Positions 1-8,273 of a DNA stretch of 35,724 bases are shown here, piece by piece (position 1 is the stretch's first letter; every line of letters starts with the position of its first letter). This DNA comes from Planctomycetaceae bacterium (GTDB taxonomy: Bacteria > Planctomycetota > Planctomycetia > Pirellulales > PALSA-1355). A model generated the notes under the pieces. The model was not told the DNA's origin. It ran no database searches and worked only from the letters and a program-made list of their open reading frames with translations. A program made the position numbers and the translations under genes. The DNA lies in the NCBI GenBank assembly GCA_003153375.1, contig PLYM01000056.1, positions 92,855-128,578 on the forward strand. The letters are read 5' to 3'.

Positions 1-2
1 GA

Positions 3-323
3 CTGCTCGATTCGACGATGATCGTCTGGATGGGCGAATTCGGCCGCACGCCCAAGATCAATCCCAACAAAGGGCGCGACCACTATCCCAACGCCTGGTC
101 GACCGTGCTCGCCGGTGGCGGACTGCGCACGGGCCAGGTCGTGGGCAAGACCAGCGCCGATGGCAGCACCGTGGCCGAACGGCCCGTTACGGTGCCCGAC
201 CTGCTGGCCACGGTCTGTCGCGGGTTGGGCATCGATCCGATGAAGCAGAACGTTTCGAACGTCGGCCGGCCCATTCGCGTGGTCGATCCATCGGCCAAGC
301 CCATCGCGGAGATCGTCGGATGA
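3..323 (+). CDS. DUF1501 family protein, C-terminal fragment (5' end outside window)
   Basis: The reading frame is open from base 3 and ends at TGA 321-323, so only about the last 106 residues are present. They include the family signature [11 protein letters not shown] followed by GRDHYPNAW and LAGGGLRTGQ, close to the C-terminal part of the complete DUF1501 protein at 27879-29213 in this window. DUF1501 proteins are exported (usually Tat-type) proteins related to the alkaline phosphatase/sulfatase fold; their substrate in planctomycetes is unknown. The stop overlaps the start of the EF-hand gene by four bases (ATGA), so the two are probably translationally coupled. The N-terminus and any upstream operon partner cannot be judged here. 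Confidence 0.9.
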   Translation: MLDSTMIVWMGEFGRTPKINPNKGRDHYPNAWSTVLAGGGLRTGQVVGKTSADGSTVAERPVTVPDLLATVCRGLGIDPMKQNVSNVGRPIRVVDPSAKPIAEIVG

Positions 324-2035
324 AAGCGGTCGCAAGGCTGAGCCTGCTGCTCGCCGGACTGCTATTGTGCGCGCTCGCCGAACTGGCACTTGTCGAACCG
401 GCCAGGGCCGAGAGCCCCGGTCGGCAGTCATCCAAGTCGACGGCACCCGACTCCGCGGCGGGGCTCGACGTGCAGGACCTGCTGTTCCTCGGTCCGGTGC
501 GGCCGCTCGTGATTCGGCTGCACGTGACCATCGACGGCAAGCCGTTTCGCGAAGAGTGGCAAGCCAGGTTTGACGAATTGTTCGGCCTGGAGGATCGCGA
601 CGGTGATGGCCGCGTGACCGTCGAGGAGGCGACCTCGATCGTGCGCGACATGAACGGCGGACTGCGCGACGCGCCACAGACCGACGTCAGCGCGATCGCA
701 CCCGCCGCGGCCGCCGGCGATCAGGCAAGCGGGGATAAAAAAGATGCCAAGGCGGCGTTGATCGATCGCGCCCTGTTGTTCGCTCACATCGAAAAAACGC
801 TGCCGCCGTTTTCAGTGCGGCGACGGGCCGTGGTGGTGCGCGATTCGGCCGCCGCGCTGTTTCCGCTGCTGGACACGGACCACGACCATCAACTTTCCAG
901 CGCCGAACTGGCGGCCTCGGAAGGGCAGCTCAAGCAACGCGACTTCAACGACGACGGCGTGATCACTCCGGGCGAGTTGATTCTCGATCCCACGGCCATC
1001 GCCGCCGCCGCCGATCCGGCCAAGGCCGACCGCGACTTGAACGCCGATGAGGGCGTGGTGATGGTGATCGAGGCCTCGACGACCCCCGAGCAAATCGCCG
1101 ACCGGCTGCTGGCCCATTACGATCGCAATCGCGACGGGCGGCTCGCGGTCACGCCGCCGCAGCTGGAAGTCAGCCTGCCGGCGCCGCTGATGGGACGGCT
1201 CGACGCCAATTCCGATGGCGTGCTCGATCGCCAGGAACTTGGCCACTTTGCCGAACATCGCTTCGATTTGGAGTTAAGCTTCCTGCTCGGCCGGGCCAGC
1301 GCGGCCGAAAGCCGCCGGCAGCAGCGAGTGGCCGTCGACGAGGGCTTGCGGGTACGCAAGAAACTGCGCGATGGATATAAACTCGAATTGGGCGATGCCG
1401 AGATCGACTTCAACCGCGACAACCGCGATCCGCGTCAGGCCGACCTGGTCGAGTTTCGCACGTACGATCGCGACAACAACAAATATATCGACGCCAACGA
1501 GGCCGCCAGCAACAACGTCGGCAAGGCGGCGTTCGCCGTGATGGACGCCGACGGCGACGGCAAGGTCTTCAAGGGCGAGTTCTCCAGCTTCATGTCGCGA
1601 CAAAACGCGGCGGCCGCCGTGCGGTTGCAGCTCGAGGTCAAGGACTCGGGCCAAAACTTGTTCAAGCTGCTCGACGTCGACGGCGACGGCGTGCTCTCAC
1701 AGCGCGAGCAGCGGCAGGCCGGCCAGGTGTTGGCCGGGGCCGACAAAAACCACGACGGCCTGCTTGGCGGCGACGAGCTGCCCCAAATCATCGAGTTCGT
1801 GCTCGGCCGCGGCATCGACGAGAACTCCGAGGCCAAAACAGGCCCCAGCCGCCTCGTCGTGCGCTCGGCGGCCAAAGCCAGCACCAGCGGCCCGTTGTGG
1901 TTTCGCAAGATGGATCGCAACAACGACGGCGACTTGAGCCAAAGCGAATTCATCGGCCCCTTGGAAATCTTCAAAAAGCTCGACACCAACGGCGACGGCT
2001 TTATCGACCGCGAAGAAGCCGAAGCGGTGAAGTAG
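320..2035 (+). CDS. Secreted multi-EF-hand protein (about eleven loops)
   Basis: This 571-residue protein starts with a signal peptide: a basic start, a Leu-rich core at about 7-22, and cleavage probably near PARA-ES (30/31). The rest carries about eleven 12-residue Ca-binding loops, for example DRDGDGRVTVEE (92-103), DFNDDGVITPGE, DANSDGVLDRQE, DADGDGKVFKGE, DVDGDGVLSQRE, DRNNDGDLSQSE and DTNGDGFIDREE. One loop (DRNRDGRLAVTP) lacks the terminal acidic residue. Asp/Asn at loop positions 1, 3 and 5 and Gly at 6 are mostly kept, so calcium binding is likely. The ATG lies inside the end of the upstream DUF1501 gene (ATGA overlap), pointing to co-translation and a shared extracytoplasmic role. 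Enzymatic function is unknown; a structural or Ca-dependent adhesion role is a guess. Confidence 0.9.
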   Translation: MKAVARLSLLLAGLLLCALAELALVEPARAESPGRQSSKSTAPDSAAGLDVQDLLFLGPVRPLVIRLHVTIDGKPFREEWQARFDELFGLEDRDGDGRVTVEEATSIVRDMNGGLRDAPQTDVSAIAPAAAAGDQASGDKKDAKAALIDRALLFAHIEKTLPPFSVRRRAVVVRDSAAALFPLLDTDHDHQLSSAELAASEGQLKQRDFNDDGVITPGELILDPTAIAAAADPAKADRDLNADEGVVMVIEASTTPEQIADRLLAHYDRNRDGRLAVTPPQLEVSLPAPLMGRLDANSDGVLDRQELGHFAEHRFDLELSFLLGRASAAESRRQQRVAVDEGLRVRKKLRDGYKLELGDAEIDFNRDNRDPRQADLVEFRTYDRDNNKYIDANEAASNNVGKAAFAVMDADGDGKVFKGEFSSFMSRQNAAAAVRLQLEVKDSGQNLFKLLDVDGDGVLSQREQRQAGQVLAGADKNHDGLLGGDELPQIIEFVLGRGIDENSEAKTGPSRLVVRSAAKASTSGPLWFRKMDRNNDGDLSQSEFIGPLEIFKKLDTNGDGFIDREEAEAVK

Positions 2036-2127
2036 AGCGCCACAGAGAGTTGCTCGAACGGTTGCACCGGCGATTGCGGCAGCATGGTCGCTTGACGGCC
2101 GCACCAGTGGCTGACGATATTGGCCGC

Positions 2128-3216
2128 ATGCGGCTCGTCGACGAACAAACTGCCCCGGCCTATCTGCGCGAAACGGGGCGCATCGGGTCGCACGAGCACG
2201 TTTCGGTCCGCGAACTGGCCGGCGGCGTTTCGAACATGGTGCTGCTGGTCGAACGGGCGCCAAGCGGCAACGAGCCCGGCGAGCGATTCGTCCTCAAGCA
2301 GGCCCGCAAACAACTGCGCACGTCACAGCCGTGGTTCTCCAATGTGGAGCGCAACTGGCGCGAGGCCGAGGTGCTCACGATTTGTGCCCAGTTACTCAAG
2401 CGCGGCGAATCCGATGCGATTGCGGACCATGAGCCACGCGCCCAGACGCCGAGCATCGTGTTCGTCGATCGCGAGAACTACCTGTTTGCGATGAGCGCTG
2501 CGCCGGTGCCCAACATGGTGTGGCGCGATGAGCTGTTGGCGGGACGCATCGATCCCAGGATCGCGGCAGCTTGCGGCCGGCTGCTGGCCATGCTGCATGG
2601 CGAGAGCTGGCTCGACGGCGAAATTGCCGCGCGACTGGGGGATCGGACGTTGTTCGACGAGCTGCGCGTCGATCCGTATTATCGCACGTTAGCCGCGGCA
2701 TGTCCGGCGGCACGTCCGGCCATCGAGCGCTTGATCGACTCGCTTGACCGGCACCCACGGTCGTTGGTCCATGCCGATTTCAGTCCCAAGAACCTGCTCG
2801 TTTCGGCCGAGGGCTTGTTGATGGTCGATTTCGAGACCGGCCATTATGGGGATCCGGCGTTTGACTTGGGGTTTCTTCTCAGCCACCTGGTGCTGAAGGC
2901 CTGCCGCGCGATTCCGCGGCACGATGAGTTTCTCGACCTCAGCGAAGTGTTCCACCAGGCTTATAGCCACCGCCTGACCATGAACATTGTTGGCGCCGAC
3001 CTGGCCGATTTGTGGGCACGTGGCGCGCAGAATTTCGCCGGCTGTGCCTGGGCCCGCTTGGACGGCAAGAGCTCGGTCGACTATCTGTCCGATCCTGCAA
3101 GGCGCGAGGCGATACGCGCTGTGTGCCGCGAGATTTTCGACCGCCAGCCGCCCGATTGGAGCGACGTGGTCGCGATTTGCCGGCGTCAGTTCGCACAAAT
3201 CGAAACCCGTGGCTGA
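2128..3216 (+). CDS. APH-fold small-molecule kinase, MtnK-like phosphotransferase
   Basis: The 362-residue protein has the aminoglycoside-phosphotransferase kinase fold. The N-lobe has a glycine-rich ELAGGVSNMV segment and a lysine in FVLKQA (K57). The catalytic loop is HADFSPKNLL (H215, D217, N222) and the metal-binding motif is MVDFETGHYGDPAFD (D234). The N-lobe spacing and the FVLKQAR context resemble methylthioribose kinase (MtnK) and its relatives, which phosphorylate small hydroxylated metabolites; the true substrate cannot be read from sequence. The frame is open upstream into the EF-hand gene, but ATG 2128 is the first ATG beyond that gene; GTG 2107 and TTG 2050 are alternatives, and no clear ribosome binding site decides. 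The divergent enolase follows 92 bases downstream on the same strand. Confidence 0.8.
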   Translation: MRLVDEQTAPAYLRETGRIGSHEHVSVRELAGGVSNMVLLVERAPSGNEPGERFVLKQARKQLRTSQPWFSNVERNWREAEVLTICAQLLKRGESDAIADHEPRAQTPSIVFVDRENYLFAMSAAPVPNMVWRDELLAGRIDPRIAAACGRLLAMLHGESWLDGEIAARLGDRTLFDELRVDPYYRTLAAACPAARPAIERLIDSLDRHPRSLVHADFSPKNLLVSAEGLLMVDFETGHYGDPAFDLGFLLSHLVLKACRAIPRHDEFLDLSEVFHQAYSHRLTMNIVGADLADLWARGAQNFAGCAWARLDGKSSVDYLSDPARREAIRAVCREIFDRQPPDWSDVVAICRRQFAQIETRG

Positions 3217-3230
3217 TAAAACTGTTTATC
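3215..3230 (+). repeat. AT-rich inverted repeat between kinase and enolase genes
   Basis: GATAAA (3215-3220) and TTTATC (3225-3230) form a perfect 6-bp inverted repeat with loop ACTG, starting in the kinase stop codon. No T-run follows, so it is a poor intrinsic terminator. It stands out as an AT-rich island in GC-rich DNA and could be part of the enolase promoter region (CATACT lies at 3250-3255) or an operator. Confidence 0.3.
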
Positions 3231-3308
3231 GTCCCGTCATCAATTCCGTCATACTTTCATGTTGTCCTAGCGCTTCTCGGCCTCATACCTGGCGAGATTT
3301 GACCTTTG

Positions 3309-4583
3309 ATGAGCACGATCGAAAAAATCCTGGCGCGCGAAGTGCTCGACAGTCGCGGCAATCCAACGGTCGAGGCCGAGGTGTTTGCCGCCGGCGGCGC
3401 CTGGGGCCGGGCGATCGCGCCTTCGGGCGCCAGCACCGGCGCGGCCGAGGCGCATGAGCTGCGCGATGGGGATGCCGAGCGCTACGACGGCCGTGGCGTC
3501 GCTCGGGCGGTGGAGCACGTGCGCCGGACGATCGGCCCGGCGCTTTTGGGTTTCGACGCGGTCGATCAACGGGCGGTCGACGCGCGTCTGCTGGAACTCG
3601 ACGGCACGCCGAGGAAAAAACGTCTGGGCGGCAATGCCCTGCTGGCCGTTTCGCTGGCCACGGCGCATGCCGCGGCGGCGAGCAAGAAAGTCCCGCTTTA
3701 TAGACATCTCGCGGATCTGGCCCGGCAAGTTGATCCATCGGCGCCAGAGCCGCGCGTGCCGGTGCCGATGATCAACATGATTTCCGGCGGCTTGCACGCC
3801 GGTGGCAATCTGGACTTTCAGGATTTTTTGATCATGCCCGTCGGCGCCGCGAATTTCGCCACGGGACTCGAGTGGTCGGTTCGCATCTATCGCTGCTTGG
3901 GACGCTTGCTGGCCGAAGCCGGTTTTGAAGGCCGCCTGGTGGGTGACGAAGGTGGGTTTGGCCCGCGACTGCCGAGCAATGAACAGGCCGCCGAGTTCGT
4001 GGTCCGCGCCATCGAGGCTGCCGGCCTGCGGCCGGGCGACGACGTGACCCTGGCAATCGACGTGGCCAGCACGCACTTTTACGACGGCCAGCACTATCGC
4101 CTGGCCGCGACGGGCGATGTTCGGCTGAACGCCGAGCAGATGATCGAGCAGTTGGCGGCACTGGCGGCCCGGTTTCCGATCACGAGCATCGAAGACGGCC
4201 TGGCCGAAGACGATTGGGCCGGCTGGCAGCAGCTCACGGCGCGGCTGGGCGGCACGATCCAGCTGGTGGGCGACGACCTGTTTGCCACGAACCCTGAGCG
4301 CTTGCGGCGCGGCATCGCCTGCGGCGCGGCCAACAGCGTGCTGGTCAAAGTCAACCAAATTGGCACGCTGAGCGAGACGCTGGCAACCGTCGCCCTCGCG
4401 CGGCAGGCGGGCTACGGCTTCGTCGTTTCGGCCCGCAGCGGCGAAACCGAGGACACGACGATCGCCGACCTGGCCGTGGCTACCGCGGCAGACCGCATCA
4501 AGATCGGCTCGGTCGTGCGCAGCGAGCGACTGGCCAAATACAACCAGTTACTGCGCATCGCCGAGGAGCTCGAACCGTCGTGA
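3309..4583 (+). CDS. eno: Enolase (phosphopyruvate hydratase) homologue with altered active site
   Basis: The 424-residue protein aligns over its full length with enolase, which interconverts 2-phosphoglycerate and phosphoenolpyruvate. Visible family elements are REVLDSRGNPTVE at the N-terminus, the PSGASTG loop, GGLHAGGN (H163), GDEGGF (E214), metal ligands D251, E295 and D322, the base lysine in VLVKVNQIGT (K347), RSGETEDT, and RIKIGSVVRSER (K398). Two catalytic positions differ: the QEF glutamate (Glu168 in yeast) is Asp172, and the SHRSGETED histidine (His373 in yeast) is Ala375. The DVASxEFY glutamate is also His. The start is ATG 3309, since the in-frame TTG one codon upstream is unlikely. 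It may be a paralogue with another substrate, not housekeeping enolase; the fold assignment is secure, the reaction is not. Confidence 0.88.
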   Translation: MSTIEKILAREVLDSRGNPTVEAEVFAAGGAWGRAIAPSGASTGAAEAHELRDGDAERYDGRGVARAVEHVRRTIGPALLGFDAVDQRAVDARLLELDGTPRKKRLGGNALLAVSLATAHAAAASKKVPLYRHLADLARQVDPSAPEPRVPVPMINMISGGLHAGGNLDFQDFLIMPVGAANFATGLEWSVRIYRCLGRLLAEAGFEGRLVGDEGGFGPRLPSNEQAAEFVVRAIEAAGLRPGDDVTLAIDVASTHFYDGQHYRLAATGDVRLNAEQMIEQLAALAARFPITSIEDGLAEDDWAGWQQLTARLGGTIQLVGDDLFATNPERLRRGIACGAANSVLVKVNQIGTLSETLATVALARQAGYGFVVSARSGETEDTTIADLAVATAADRIKIGSVVRSERLAKYNQLLRIAEELEPS

Positions 4584-4596
4584 ACGCGTCACAACG

Positions 4597-4613
4597 GGTG
4601 TCAACCGTACACC
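4597..4613. terminator. Possible weak hairpin between convergent genes
   Basis: GGTGT (4597-4601) and ACACC (4609-4613) can pair around a 7-base loop in the 30-base gap between the convergent enolase and molybdoenzyme genes. The stem is short and there is no clear T-run on either strand, so this is only a position-based suggestion. Confidence 0.18.
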
Positions 4614-5846
4614 TCAACCGACGGTGACAGATATTTTTTCGACGCCGTTCCAGGTATAGCCCTGCGGGTTCCAGTGGATGGCGCCGTCCATCGGCTGGCC
4701 GCGGCCCAATTCGTCGATGGCCATGGCCCACACTTGCTGCTTTCCCGGGGGAAGCTTGAGCGCGGCGTGCCAGCGATACCAGGCGTAAGGACTGGCCGGC
4801 ACGTCGAGTTCGGCGGCTTGCCAGGTGCGGCCGGCGTCGGGCGAGACCAAGACCTTGGCAATCCGGGCTTCGCCATCGTTGAAGGCCACGCCCTGGAATG
4901 TCGTGCTACCAGCGGAAAGCGTGGCATCCGGCCCCGGCGAGAGGACGACGCATTTGATCTTCATCCGCCAGTTGGGCTCGCTGTTGGCCAGCGTGGCCGT
5001 GAACTTCTGGCCGGGGGCGATCGGCTCGAGCGGCGTGCGGTAGTGGGGAACCTGGCTGGTGTGCTCGCTTTCGCCCGCTTCGAAGCGCAGGCTGCTTAGC
5101 CATTTGACGTGCATCGTGCCATAGAAGCCGGGCGTGACCAGCCGCACGGGGCCGCCGTGGATGGCCGGCAACGGCTGGCCGTTCATGCGCAGCGCGAGCA
5201 GCGATTTCTTCAAGGCCTCGGCCAGCGGAATGCTGTGCTCGAAATCCTGCTCGCCCGGCGCGGGATCGTCGCGCCCCTCGGCCGTGAGATACTTTGCCTC
5301 GGGCTTGATCTTCAATCCAAAACGCTCGAGCACTGCGGCCAGCGGCACGCCGGCGAAACGCACATTGGCCATGCCACCTCGCCCCCACGGCGTTCCCTTG
5401 GTCACGACCGAGTGGGCGAACAGCGAACGGCTATTTCCCGAGCATTGCAGCACCATCTCGCGCTCGACCTGCGGCAAGTCGGCCAGCACCGCGGCGTCGA
5501 ATGCCTGCGGGTTCTCGACGAGCGCCGCCAATTCAATCTTCCACCCGGCCAGTTTGGCCGCTGCCAAGGTCGCGGCGTCGGCCGGTTGTTGGCTGTTGCG
5601 CACGAACACCAAGGGCAACGGCGTGACTTGCTCGGCGGCCAGCAGCGCGGCGGGCGTTTCGAAAACGGCCGGCCGCGCGGTGTGAATCGCCAGGCGCGGG
5701 TCTTTGCCGGTCACCAGGTCGGCGGCGCTCACCAGCGGCATCGACCAGGCCGGGCGAGCCCTCACACCGGTCGCTGCCAGCGCGATGCTAGCGCTTTTGA
5801 GAAACCGGCGACGATCCAGCGCGGTAAGGTGCGGGGGTGCTTTCAT
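4614..5846 (-). CDS. Tat-exported sulfite-oxidase-like molybdopterin oxidoreductase
   Basis: The 410-residue protein starts with a Tat-type signal, RRRFLKSAS (12-20), then an Ala-rich hydrophobic stretch, so it is probably folded with cofactor and exported to the periplasm. Residues about 55-250 match the sulfite oxidase molybdopterin-binding domain: VLQCSGNSR holds the expected molybdenum-ligand cysteine (C135), and HGGPVRLVTPGFYG (230-243) plus VKWL match the conserved substrate/cofactor region. Residues about 270-405 fit the Mo-cofactor dimerisation domain, including EARIAKVLVSPDAGRTW. No heme domain is fused and no cytochrome partner lies adjacent. The substrate could be sulfite or another oxyanion. 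The ATG at 5846 gives a normal Tat N-terminus; the gene faces the enolase tail-to-tail. Confidence 0.87.
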   Translation of the reverse strand: MKAPPHLTALDRRRFLKSASIALAATGVRARPAWSMPLVSAADLVTGKDPRLAIHTARPAVFETPAALLAAEQVTPLPLVFVRNSQQPADAATLAAAKLAGWKIELAALVENPQAFDAAVLADLPQVEREMVLQCSGNSRSLFAHSVVTKGTPWGRGGMANVRFAGVPLAAVLERFGLKIKPEAKYLTAEGRDDPAPGEQDFEHSIPLAEALKKSLLALRMNGQPLPAIHGGPVRLVTPGFYGTMHVKWLSSLRFEAGESEHTSQVPHYRTPLEPIAPGQKFTATLANSEPNWRMKIKCVVLSPGPDATLSAGSTTFQGVAFNDGEARIAKVLVSPDAGRTWQAAELDVPASPYAWYRWHAALKLPPGKQQVWAMAIDELGRGQPMDGAIHWNPQGYTWNGVEKISVTVG

Positions 5847-5920
5847 GATTGAATTCTATCCTGGGCGCCGACCGGCGTGTACCGGGCCGCCGACGCGACC
5901 TGGGCCGTCGAGATCGGGAT

Positions 5921-5948
5921 TTGCCGTGGCGACGGCCTGTGTTAGGTT
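5921..5948 (+). promoter_or_regulatory. Candidate promoter of the polysaccharide locus
   Basis: TTGCCG (5921-5926) and TAGGTT (5943-5948) are spaced by 16 bases, about 50 bases before the first glycosyltransferase start and in the 150-base gap between divergent genes. The match to a sigma-70 promoter is moderate. A purine-rich AGGGAGGGG (5981-5989) lies seven bases before the GTG start at 5997 and serves as a good ribosome binding site. Confidence 0.3.
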
Positions 5949-5996
5949 GGCGGCGCGGCAGGAAGCTGTTGGATACGTCCAGGGAGGGGCGGTCTC

Positions 5997-7217
5997 GTGC
6001 GCGTTGCAATCGTTCATGATTGGTTTGTGGCCTACGCCGGCAGCGAGCGCGTGGTCGAGCAGCTCGTCAGGCTGTTTCCCCAGGCCGACGTGTTCAGCCT
6101 GATCGATTTTCTGTCGCCCTCCGACCGCCGGTTTCTGGCCGGAAAGACGGTGCGGACCAGCTTTTTGCAGCGACTTCCGCTGGCGCGGAACAAATACGCG
6201 GCCTATCTGCCGCTGATGCCGTTGGCAATCGAGCAACTCGATTTGTCAGGCTACGACCTGGTGCTTTCCAGCAGCCATTGCGTGGCCAAGGGCGTGCTCT
6301 CGGGGCCCGATCAACTGCACTTGAGTTATGTTCACACGCCGATGCGCTATGCCTGGGATGCGCAGCACGAATACCTGGCCGGCGCGGGTCTGACGCGCGG
6401 CCTGAAAAGCTGGTACGCACGTTGGATGCTGCACAAAATGCGGCTTTGGGACGTGCGTACCTCCCACGGTGTCGACTCGTTCGCGGCCAACTCCCAATTC
6501 ATCGCCCGCCGCGTGTGGAAGGCCTATCGCCGCCACGCCCAGGTCATTTACCCGCCGGTCGACATCGAGGGCTTCTCGCTGTCGACGGACCGCGAAGATT
6601 TCTATCTGACGGCCAGCCGGCTGGTTCCTTACAAGCGAGTCGACGTGCTGGTCGAGGCTTTTAGCTGCATGCCGCACAAGCGGCTGGTCGTGATCGGCGA
6701 CGGGCCCGAGCTCAACAGACTGCGGGCGATGGCCACGTCGAACGTGGAACTGCGGGGCTTTCAGGACTCGGCCGTGTTGTGCGACACGATGCAGCGGGCC
6801 CGGGCGTTTCTGTTCGCCGCCCGCGAAGATTTTGGCATCGTGCCGGTCGAAGCCCAGGCCACCGGGGCGCCGGTGATCGCGTTTGGCCAAGGGGGCGCCA
6901 GCGAAACGGTTCGCGGGCTCGACTCCGCAGAGCCGACCGGCGCGTTGTTTGGCGAGCAAACGGCCGACGCGGTCGTCGAGGCGATCCGCGCGTTTGAGAG
7001 CCAGGAGCACCGCATTCGGCCCGAGGCGTGTCGCGACAACGCGTCGCGATTCGGCGTGGCCCGCTTTCAAGCCGAGTTTCTGGAGTTCGTGCGCCAGCAG
7101 TGGCGGTGGTTTTCGGATCGTCTGCCGGGTGGCATGGACGAACTTCCCGAGACCTCGCCGCGGGTGCCCGAGCCATCGCCAATGCACCTGGCGCCACGGG
7201 ATCGCCGCGCAGCTTGA
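5997..7217 (+). CDS. GT4-family glycosyltransferase (WbaZ-like, probable mannosyltransferase)
   Basis: The 406-residue protein starts MRVAIVHDWF with a GTG codon after a strong purine-rich ribosome binding site. It has the two-domain GT-B layout. The N-terminal domain holds YAGSERVVEQLVRLFP and the SYVHTPMRYAWD segment typical of WbaZ/WcaI-like enzymes. The C-terminal nucleotide-sugar domain begins near DFYLTASRLVPYKRVD and carries the GT4 EX7E motif in EDFGIVPVE (E277 and E285). Members of this group often transfer mannose from GDP-mannose in O-antigen or capsule synthesis, consistent with the gmd gene downstream. It acts on the cytoplasmic face of the inner membrane. It is the first gene of the polysaccharide locus. 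Confidence 0.88.
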   Translation: MRVAIVHDWFVAYAGSERVVEQLVRLFPQADVFSLIDFLSPSDRRFLAGKTVRTSFLQRLPLARNKYAAYLPLMPLAIEQLDLSGYDLVLSSSHCVAKGVLSGPDQLHLSYVHTPMRYAWDAQHEYLAGAGLTRGLKSWYARWMLHKMRLWDVRTSHGVDSFAANSQFIARRVWKAYRRHAQVIYPPVDIEGFSLSTDREDFYLTASRLVPYKRVDVLVEAFSCMPHKRLVVIGDGPELNRLRAMATSNVELRGFQDSAVLCDTMQRARAFLFAAREDFGIVPVEAQATGAPVIAFGQGGASETVRGLDSAEPTGALFGEQTADAVVEAIRAFESQEHRIRPEACRDNASRFGVARFQAEFLEFVRQQWRWFSDRLPGGMDELPETSPRVPEPSPMHLAPRDRRAA

Positions 7218-7273
7218 TGAACGTGCTAGCAATGGCGGCAACCGTCGTGCGCAAGAACTGCGTGAAATTACCC

Positions 7274-7303
7274 TTGATTGGGGTCATGGGACGCGAGTAG
7301 ACT
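7274..7303 (+). promoter_or_regulatory. Candidate promoter before the ABC export genes
   Basis: TTGATT (7274-7279) and TAGACT (7298-7303) are separated by 18 bases in the 214-base gap between the first glycosyltransferase and the permease gene. The rest of the gap shows no open frame that looks like a gene. GGAG (7421-7424) lies seven bases before the permease ATG. The promoter would give a 5' leader of about 120 bases. Confidence 0.33.
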
Positions 7304-7431
7304 CCGGCCCACGGTTGAATTGCCGCTGCCAGCCAGCAATTCGCTGCACTATCGCCCGACGGTCGAACGGTGGCACGGATGTTGCCGGGACGTGTCGCGG
7401 TGTCGCCGTGCTGTTGGTATGGAGACCACAC

Positions 7432-8214
7432 ATGGTTGCCTATTTGGCCGATATCTGGCGGCTGCGCTATTTCTGGTCGTCGCTGGTCCGCATCGACCTG
7501 CGCAACCGCTATCGCCGCAGCGTGCTGGGCATCGGCTGGTCGTTGCTACACCCGATTCTGATGACGGCCGTGCTGTGCGCCGTTTTTTGCCCGTTGTTTC
7601 GCATCGATTACCGGCAGTTTGCCCCCTATCTGTTGGCGGGCCTGGCCTTCTGGAATTTTCTGGTCACGACCTCGACGAACGGCTGTCACTGCTTCTTTCA
7701 GGGTGAGGCCTACATTCGCCAGCAAGCCGCGCCGCTGGTGATTTATCCCTTGCGCACCGTGCTGGGCACCGCCATCCACGGCCTGGCGGCGATGAGCGTG
7801 GTGTTGATTTTTACCTGGTGCATGAACGGCTTCGGCAATCTGCCGGCCCTGATTAGCCTGGTGCCCAGCTTGACGTTGATCTTTCTGCTCGGCTGGTCGT
7901 TGGCGCTGTGTTTTGGCATCACGAACGTGATCTTTCAAGACACGCAACACCTGACCGAGGTGCTGTTTCAGATCTTGTTCTATCTGACTCCGGTCATGTA
8001 TCCGTCGAAGCTGCTGGCCGAACGGCGGATGGATTGGCTGGTGCGCTACAACCCGTTGGCATCGTTCCTCGAATTGGTTCGCGTGCCGATTCTCGAAGGC
8101 CAGTTGCCGCCGTGGAGCGCGTTTGCCACGGCCCTGGGCACGGTGCTGGTGCTAATGACGGCCGGCGCCATCGCGGTGTCGCGACTGGAGCGGCGGCTGA
8201 TTTTCTATCTCTGA
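7432..8214 (+). CDS. ABC-2 type polysaccharide export permease (Wzm/KpsM type)
   Basis: The 260-residue membrane protein has the layout of Wzm-type permeases: a cytoplasmic N-terminal segment with LRNRYRRSVLGIGWSLLHP, then about six hydrophobic helices, and the YLTPVMYPSKLL segment before the last helices, with a short RLERRLIFYL tail. Length fits the family. The ATG at 7432 is supported by GGAG seven bases upstream and by the normal family N-terminus; the frame is open further upstream but that extension is out-of-frame shadow of the glycosyltransferase. The ATPase gene follows after 59 bases. Together they should export a lipid-linked glycan, made in the cytoplasm, across the inner membrane. 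Confidence 0.88.
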   Translation: MVAYLADIWRLRYFWSSLVRIDLRNRYRRSVLGIGWSLLHPILMTAVLCAVFCPLFRIDYRQFAPYLLAGLAFWNFLVTTSTNGCHCFFQGEAYIRQQAAPLVIYPLRTVLGTAIHGLAAMSVVLIFTWCMNGFGNLPALISLVPSLTLIFLLGWSLALCFGITNVIFQDTQHLTEVLFQILFYLTPVMYPSKLLAERRMDWLVRYNPLASFLELVRVPILEGQLPPWSAFATALGTVLVLMTAGAIAVSRLERRLIFYL

Positions 8215-8273
8215 GAAGCTGGTCGCGCGATTCGTCGGATGTCTGGAAAATTGGGGATGGAGAACCAGCGGGC

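Noticed and set aside
1897-2127. N-terminal extension of the kinase gene
   Set aside because: It overlaps the EF-hand gene and is Arg/His-rich, unlike any kinase N-terminus; ATG 2128 gives a normal start.
7218-7431. Small coding gene between the glycosyltransferase and the permease
   Set aside because: Open frames here lack a ribosome binding site and homology-like features and overlap a promoter-like pair.
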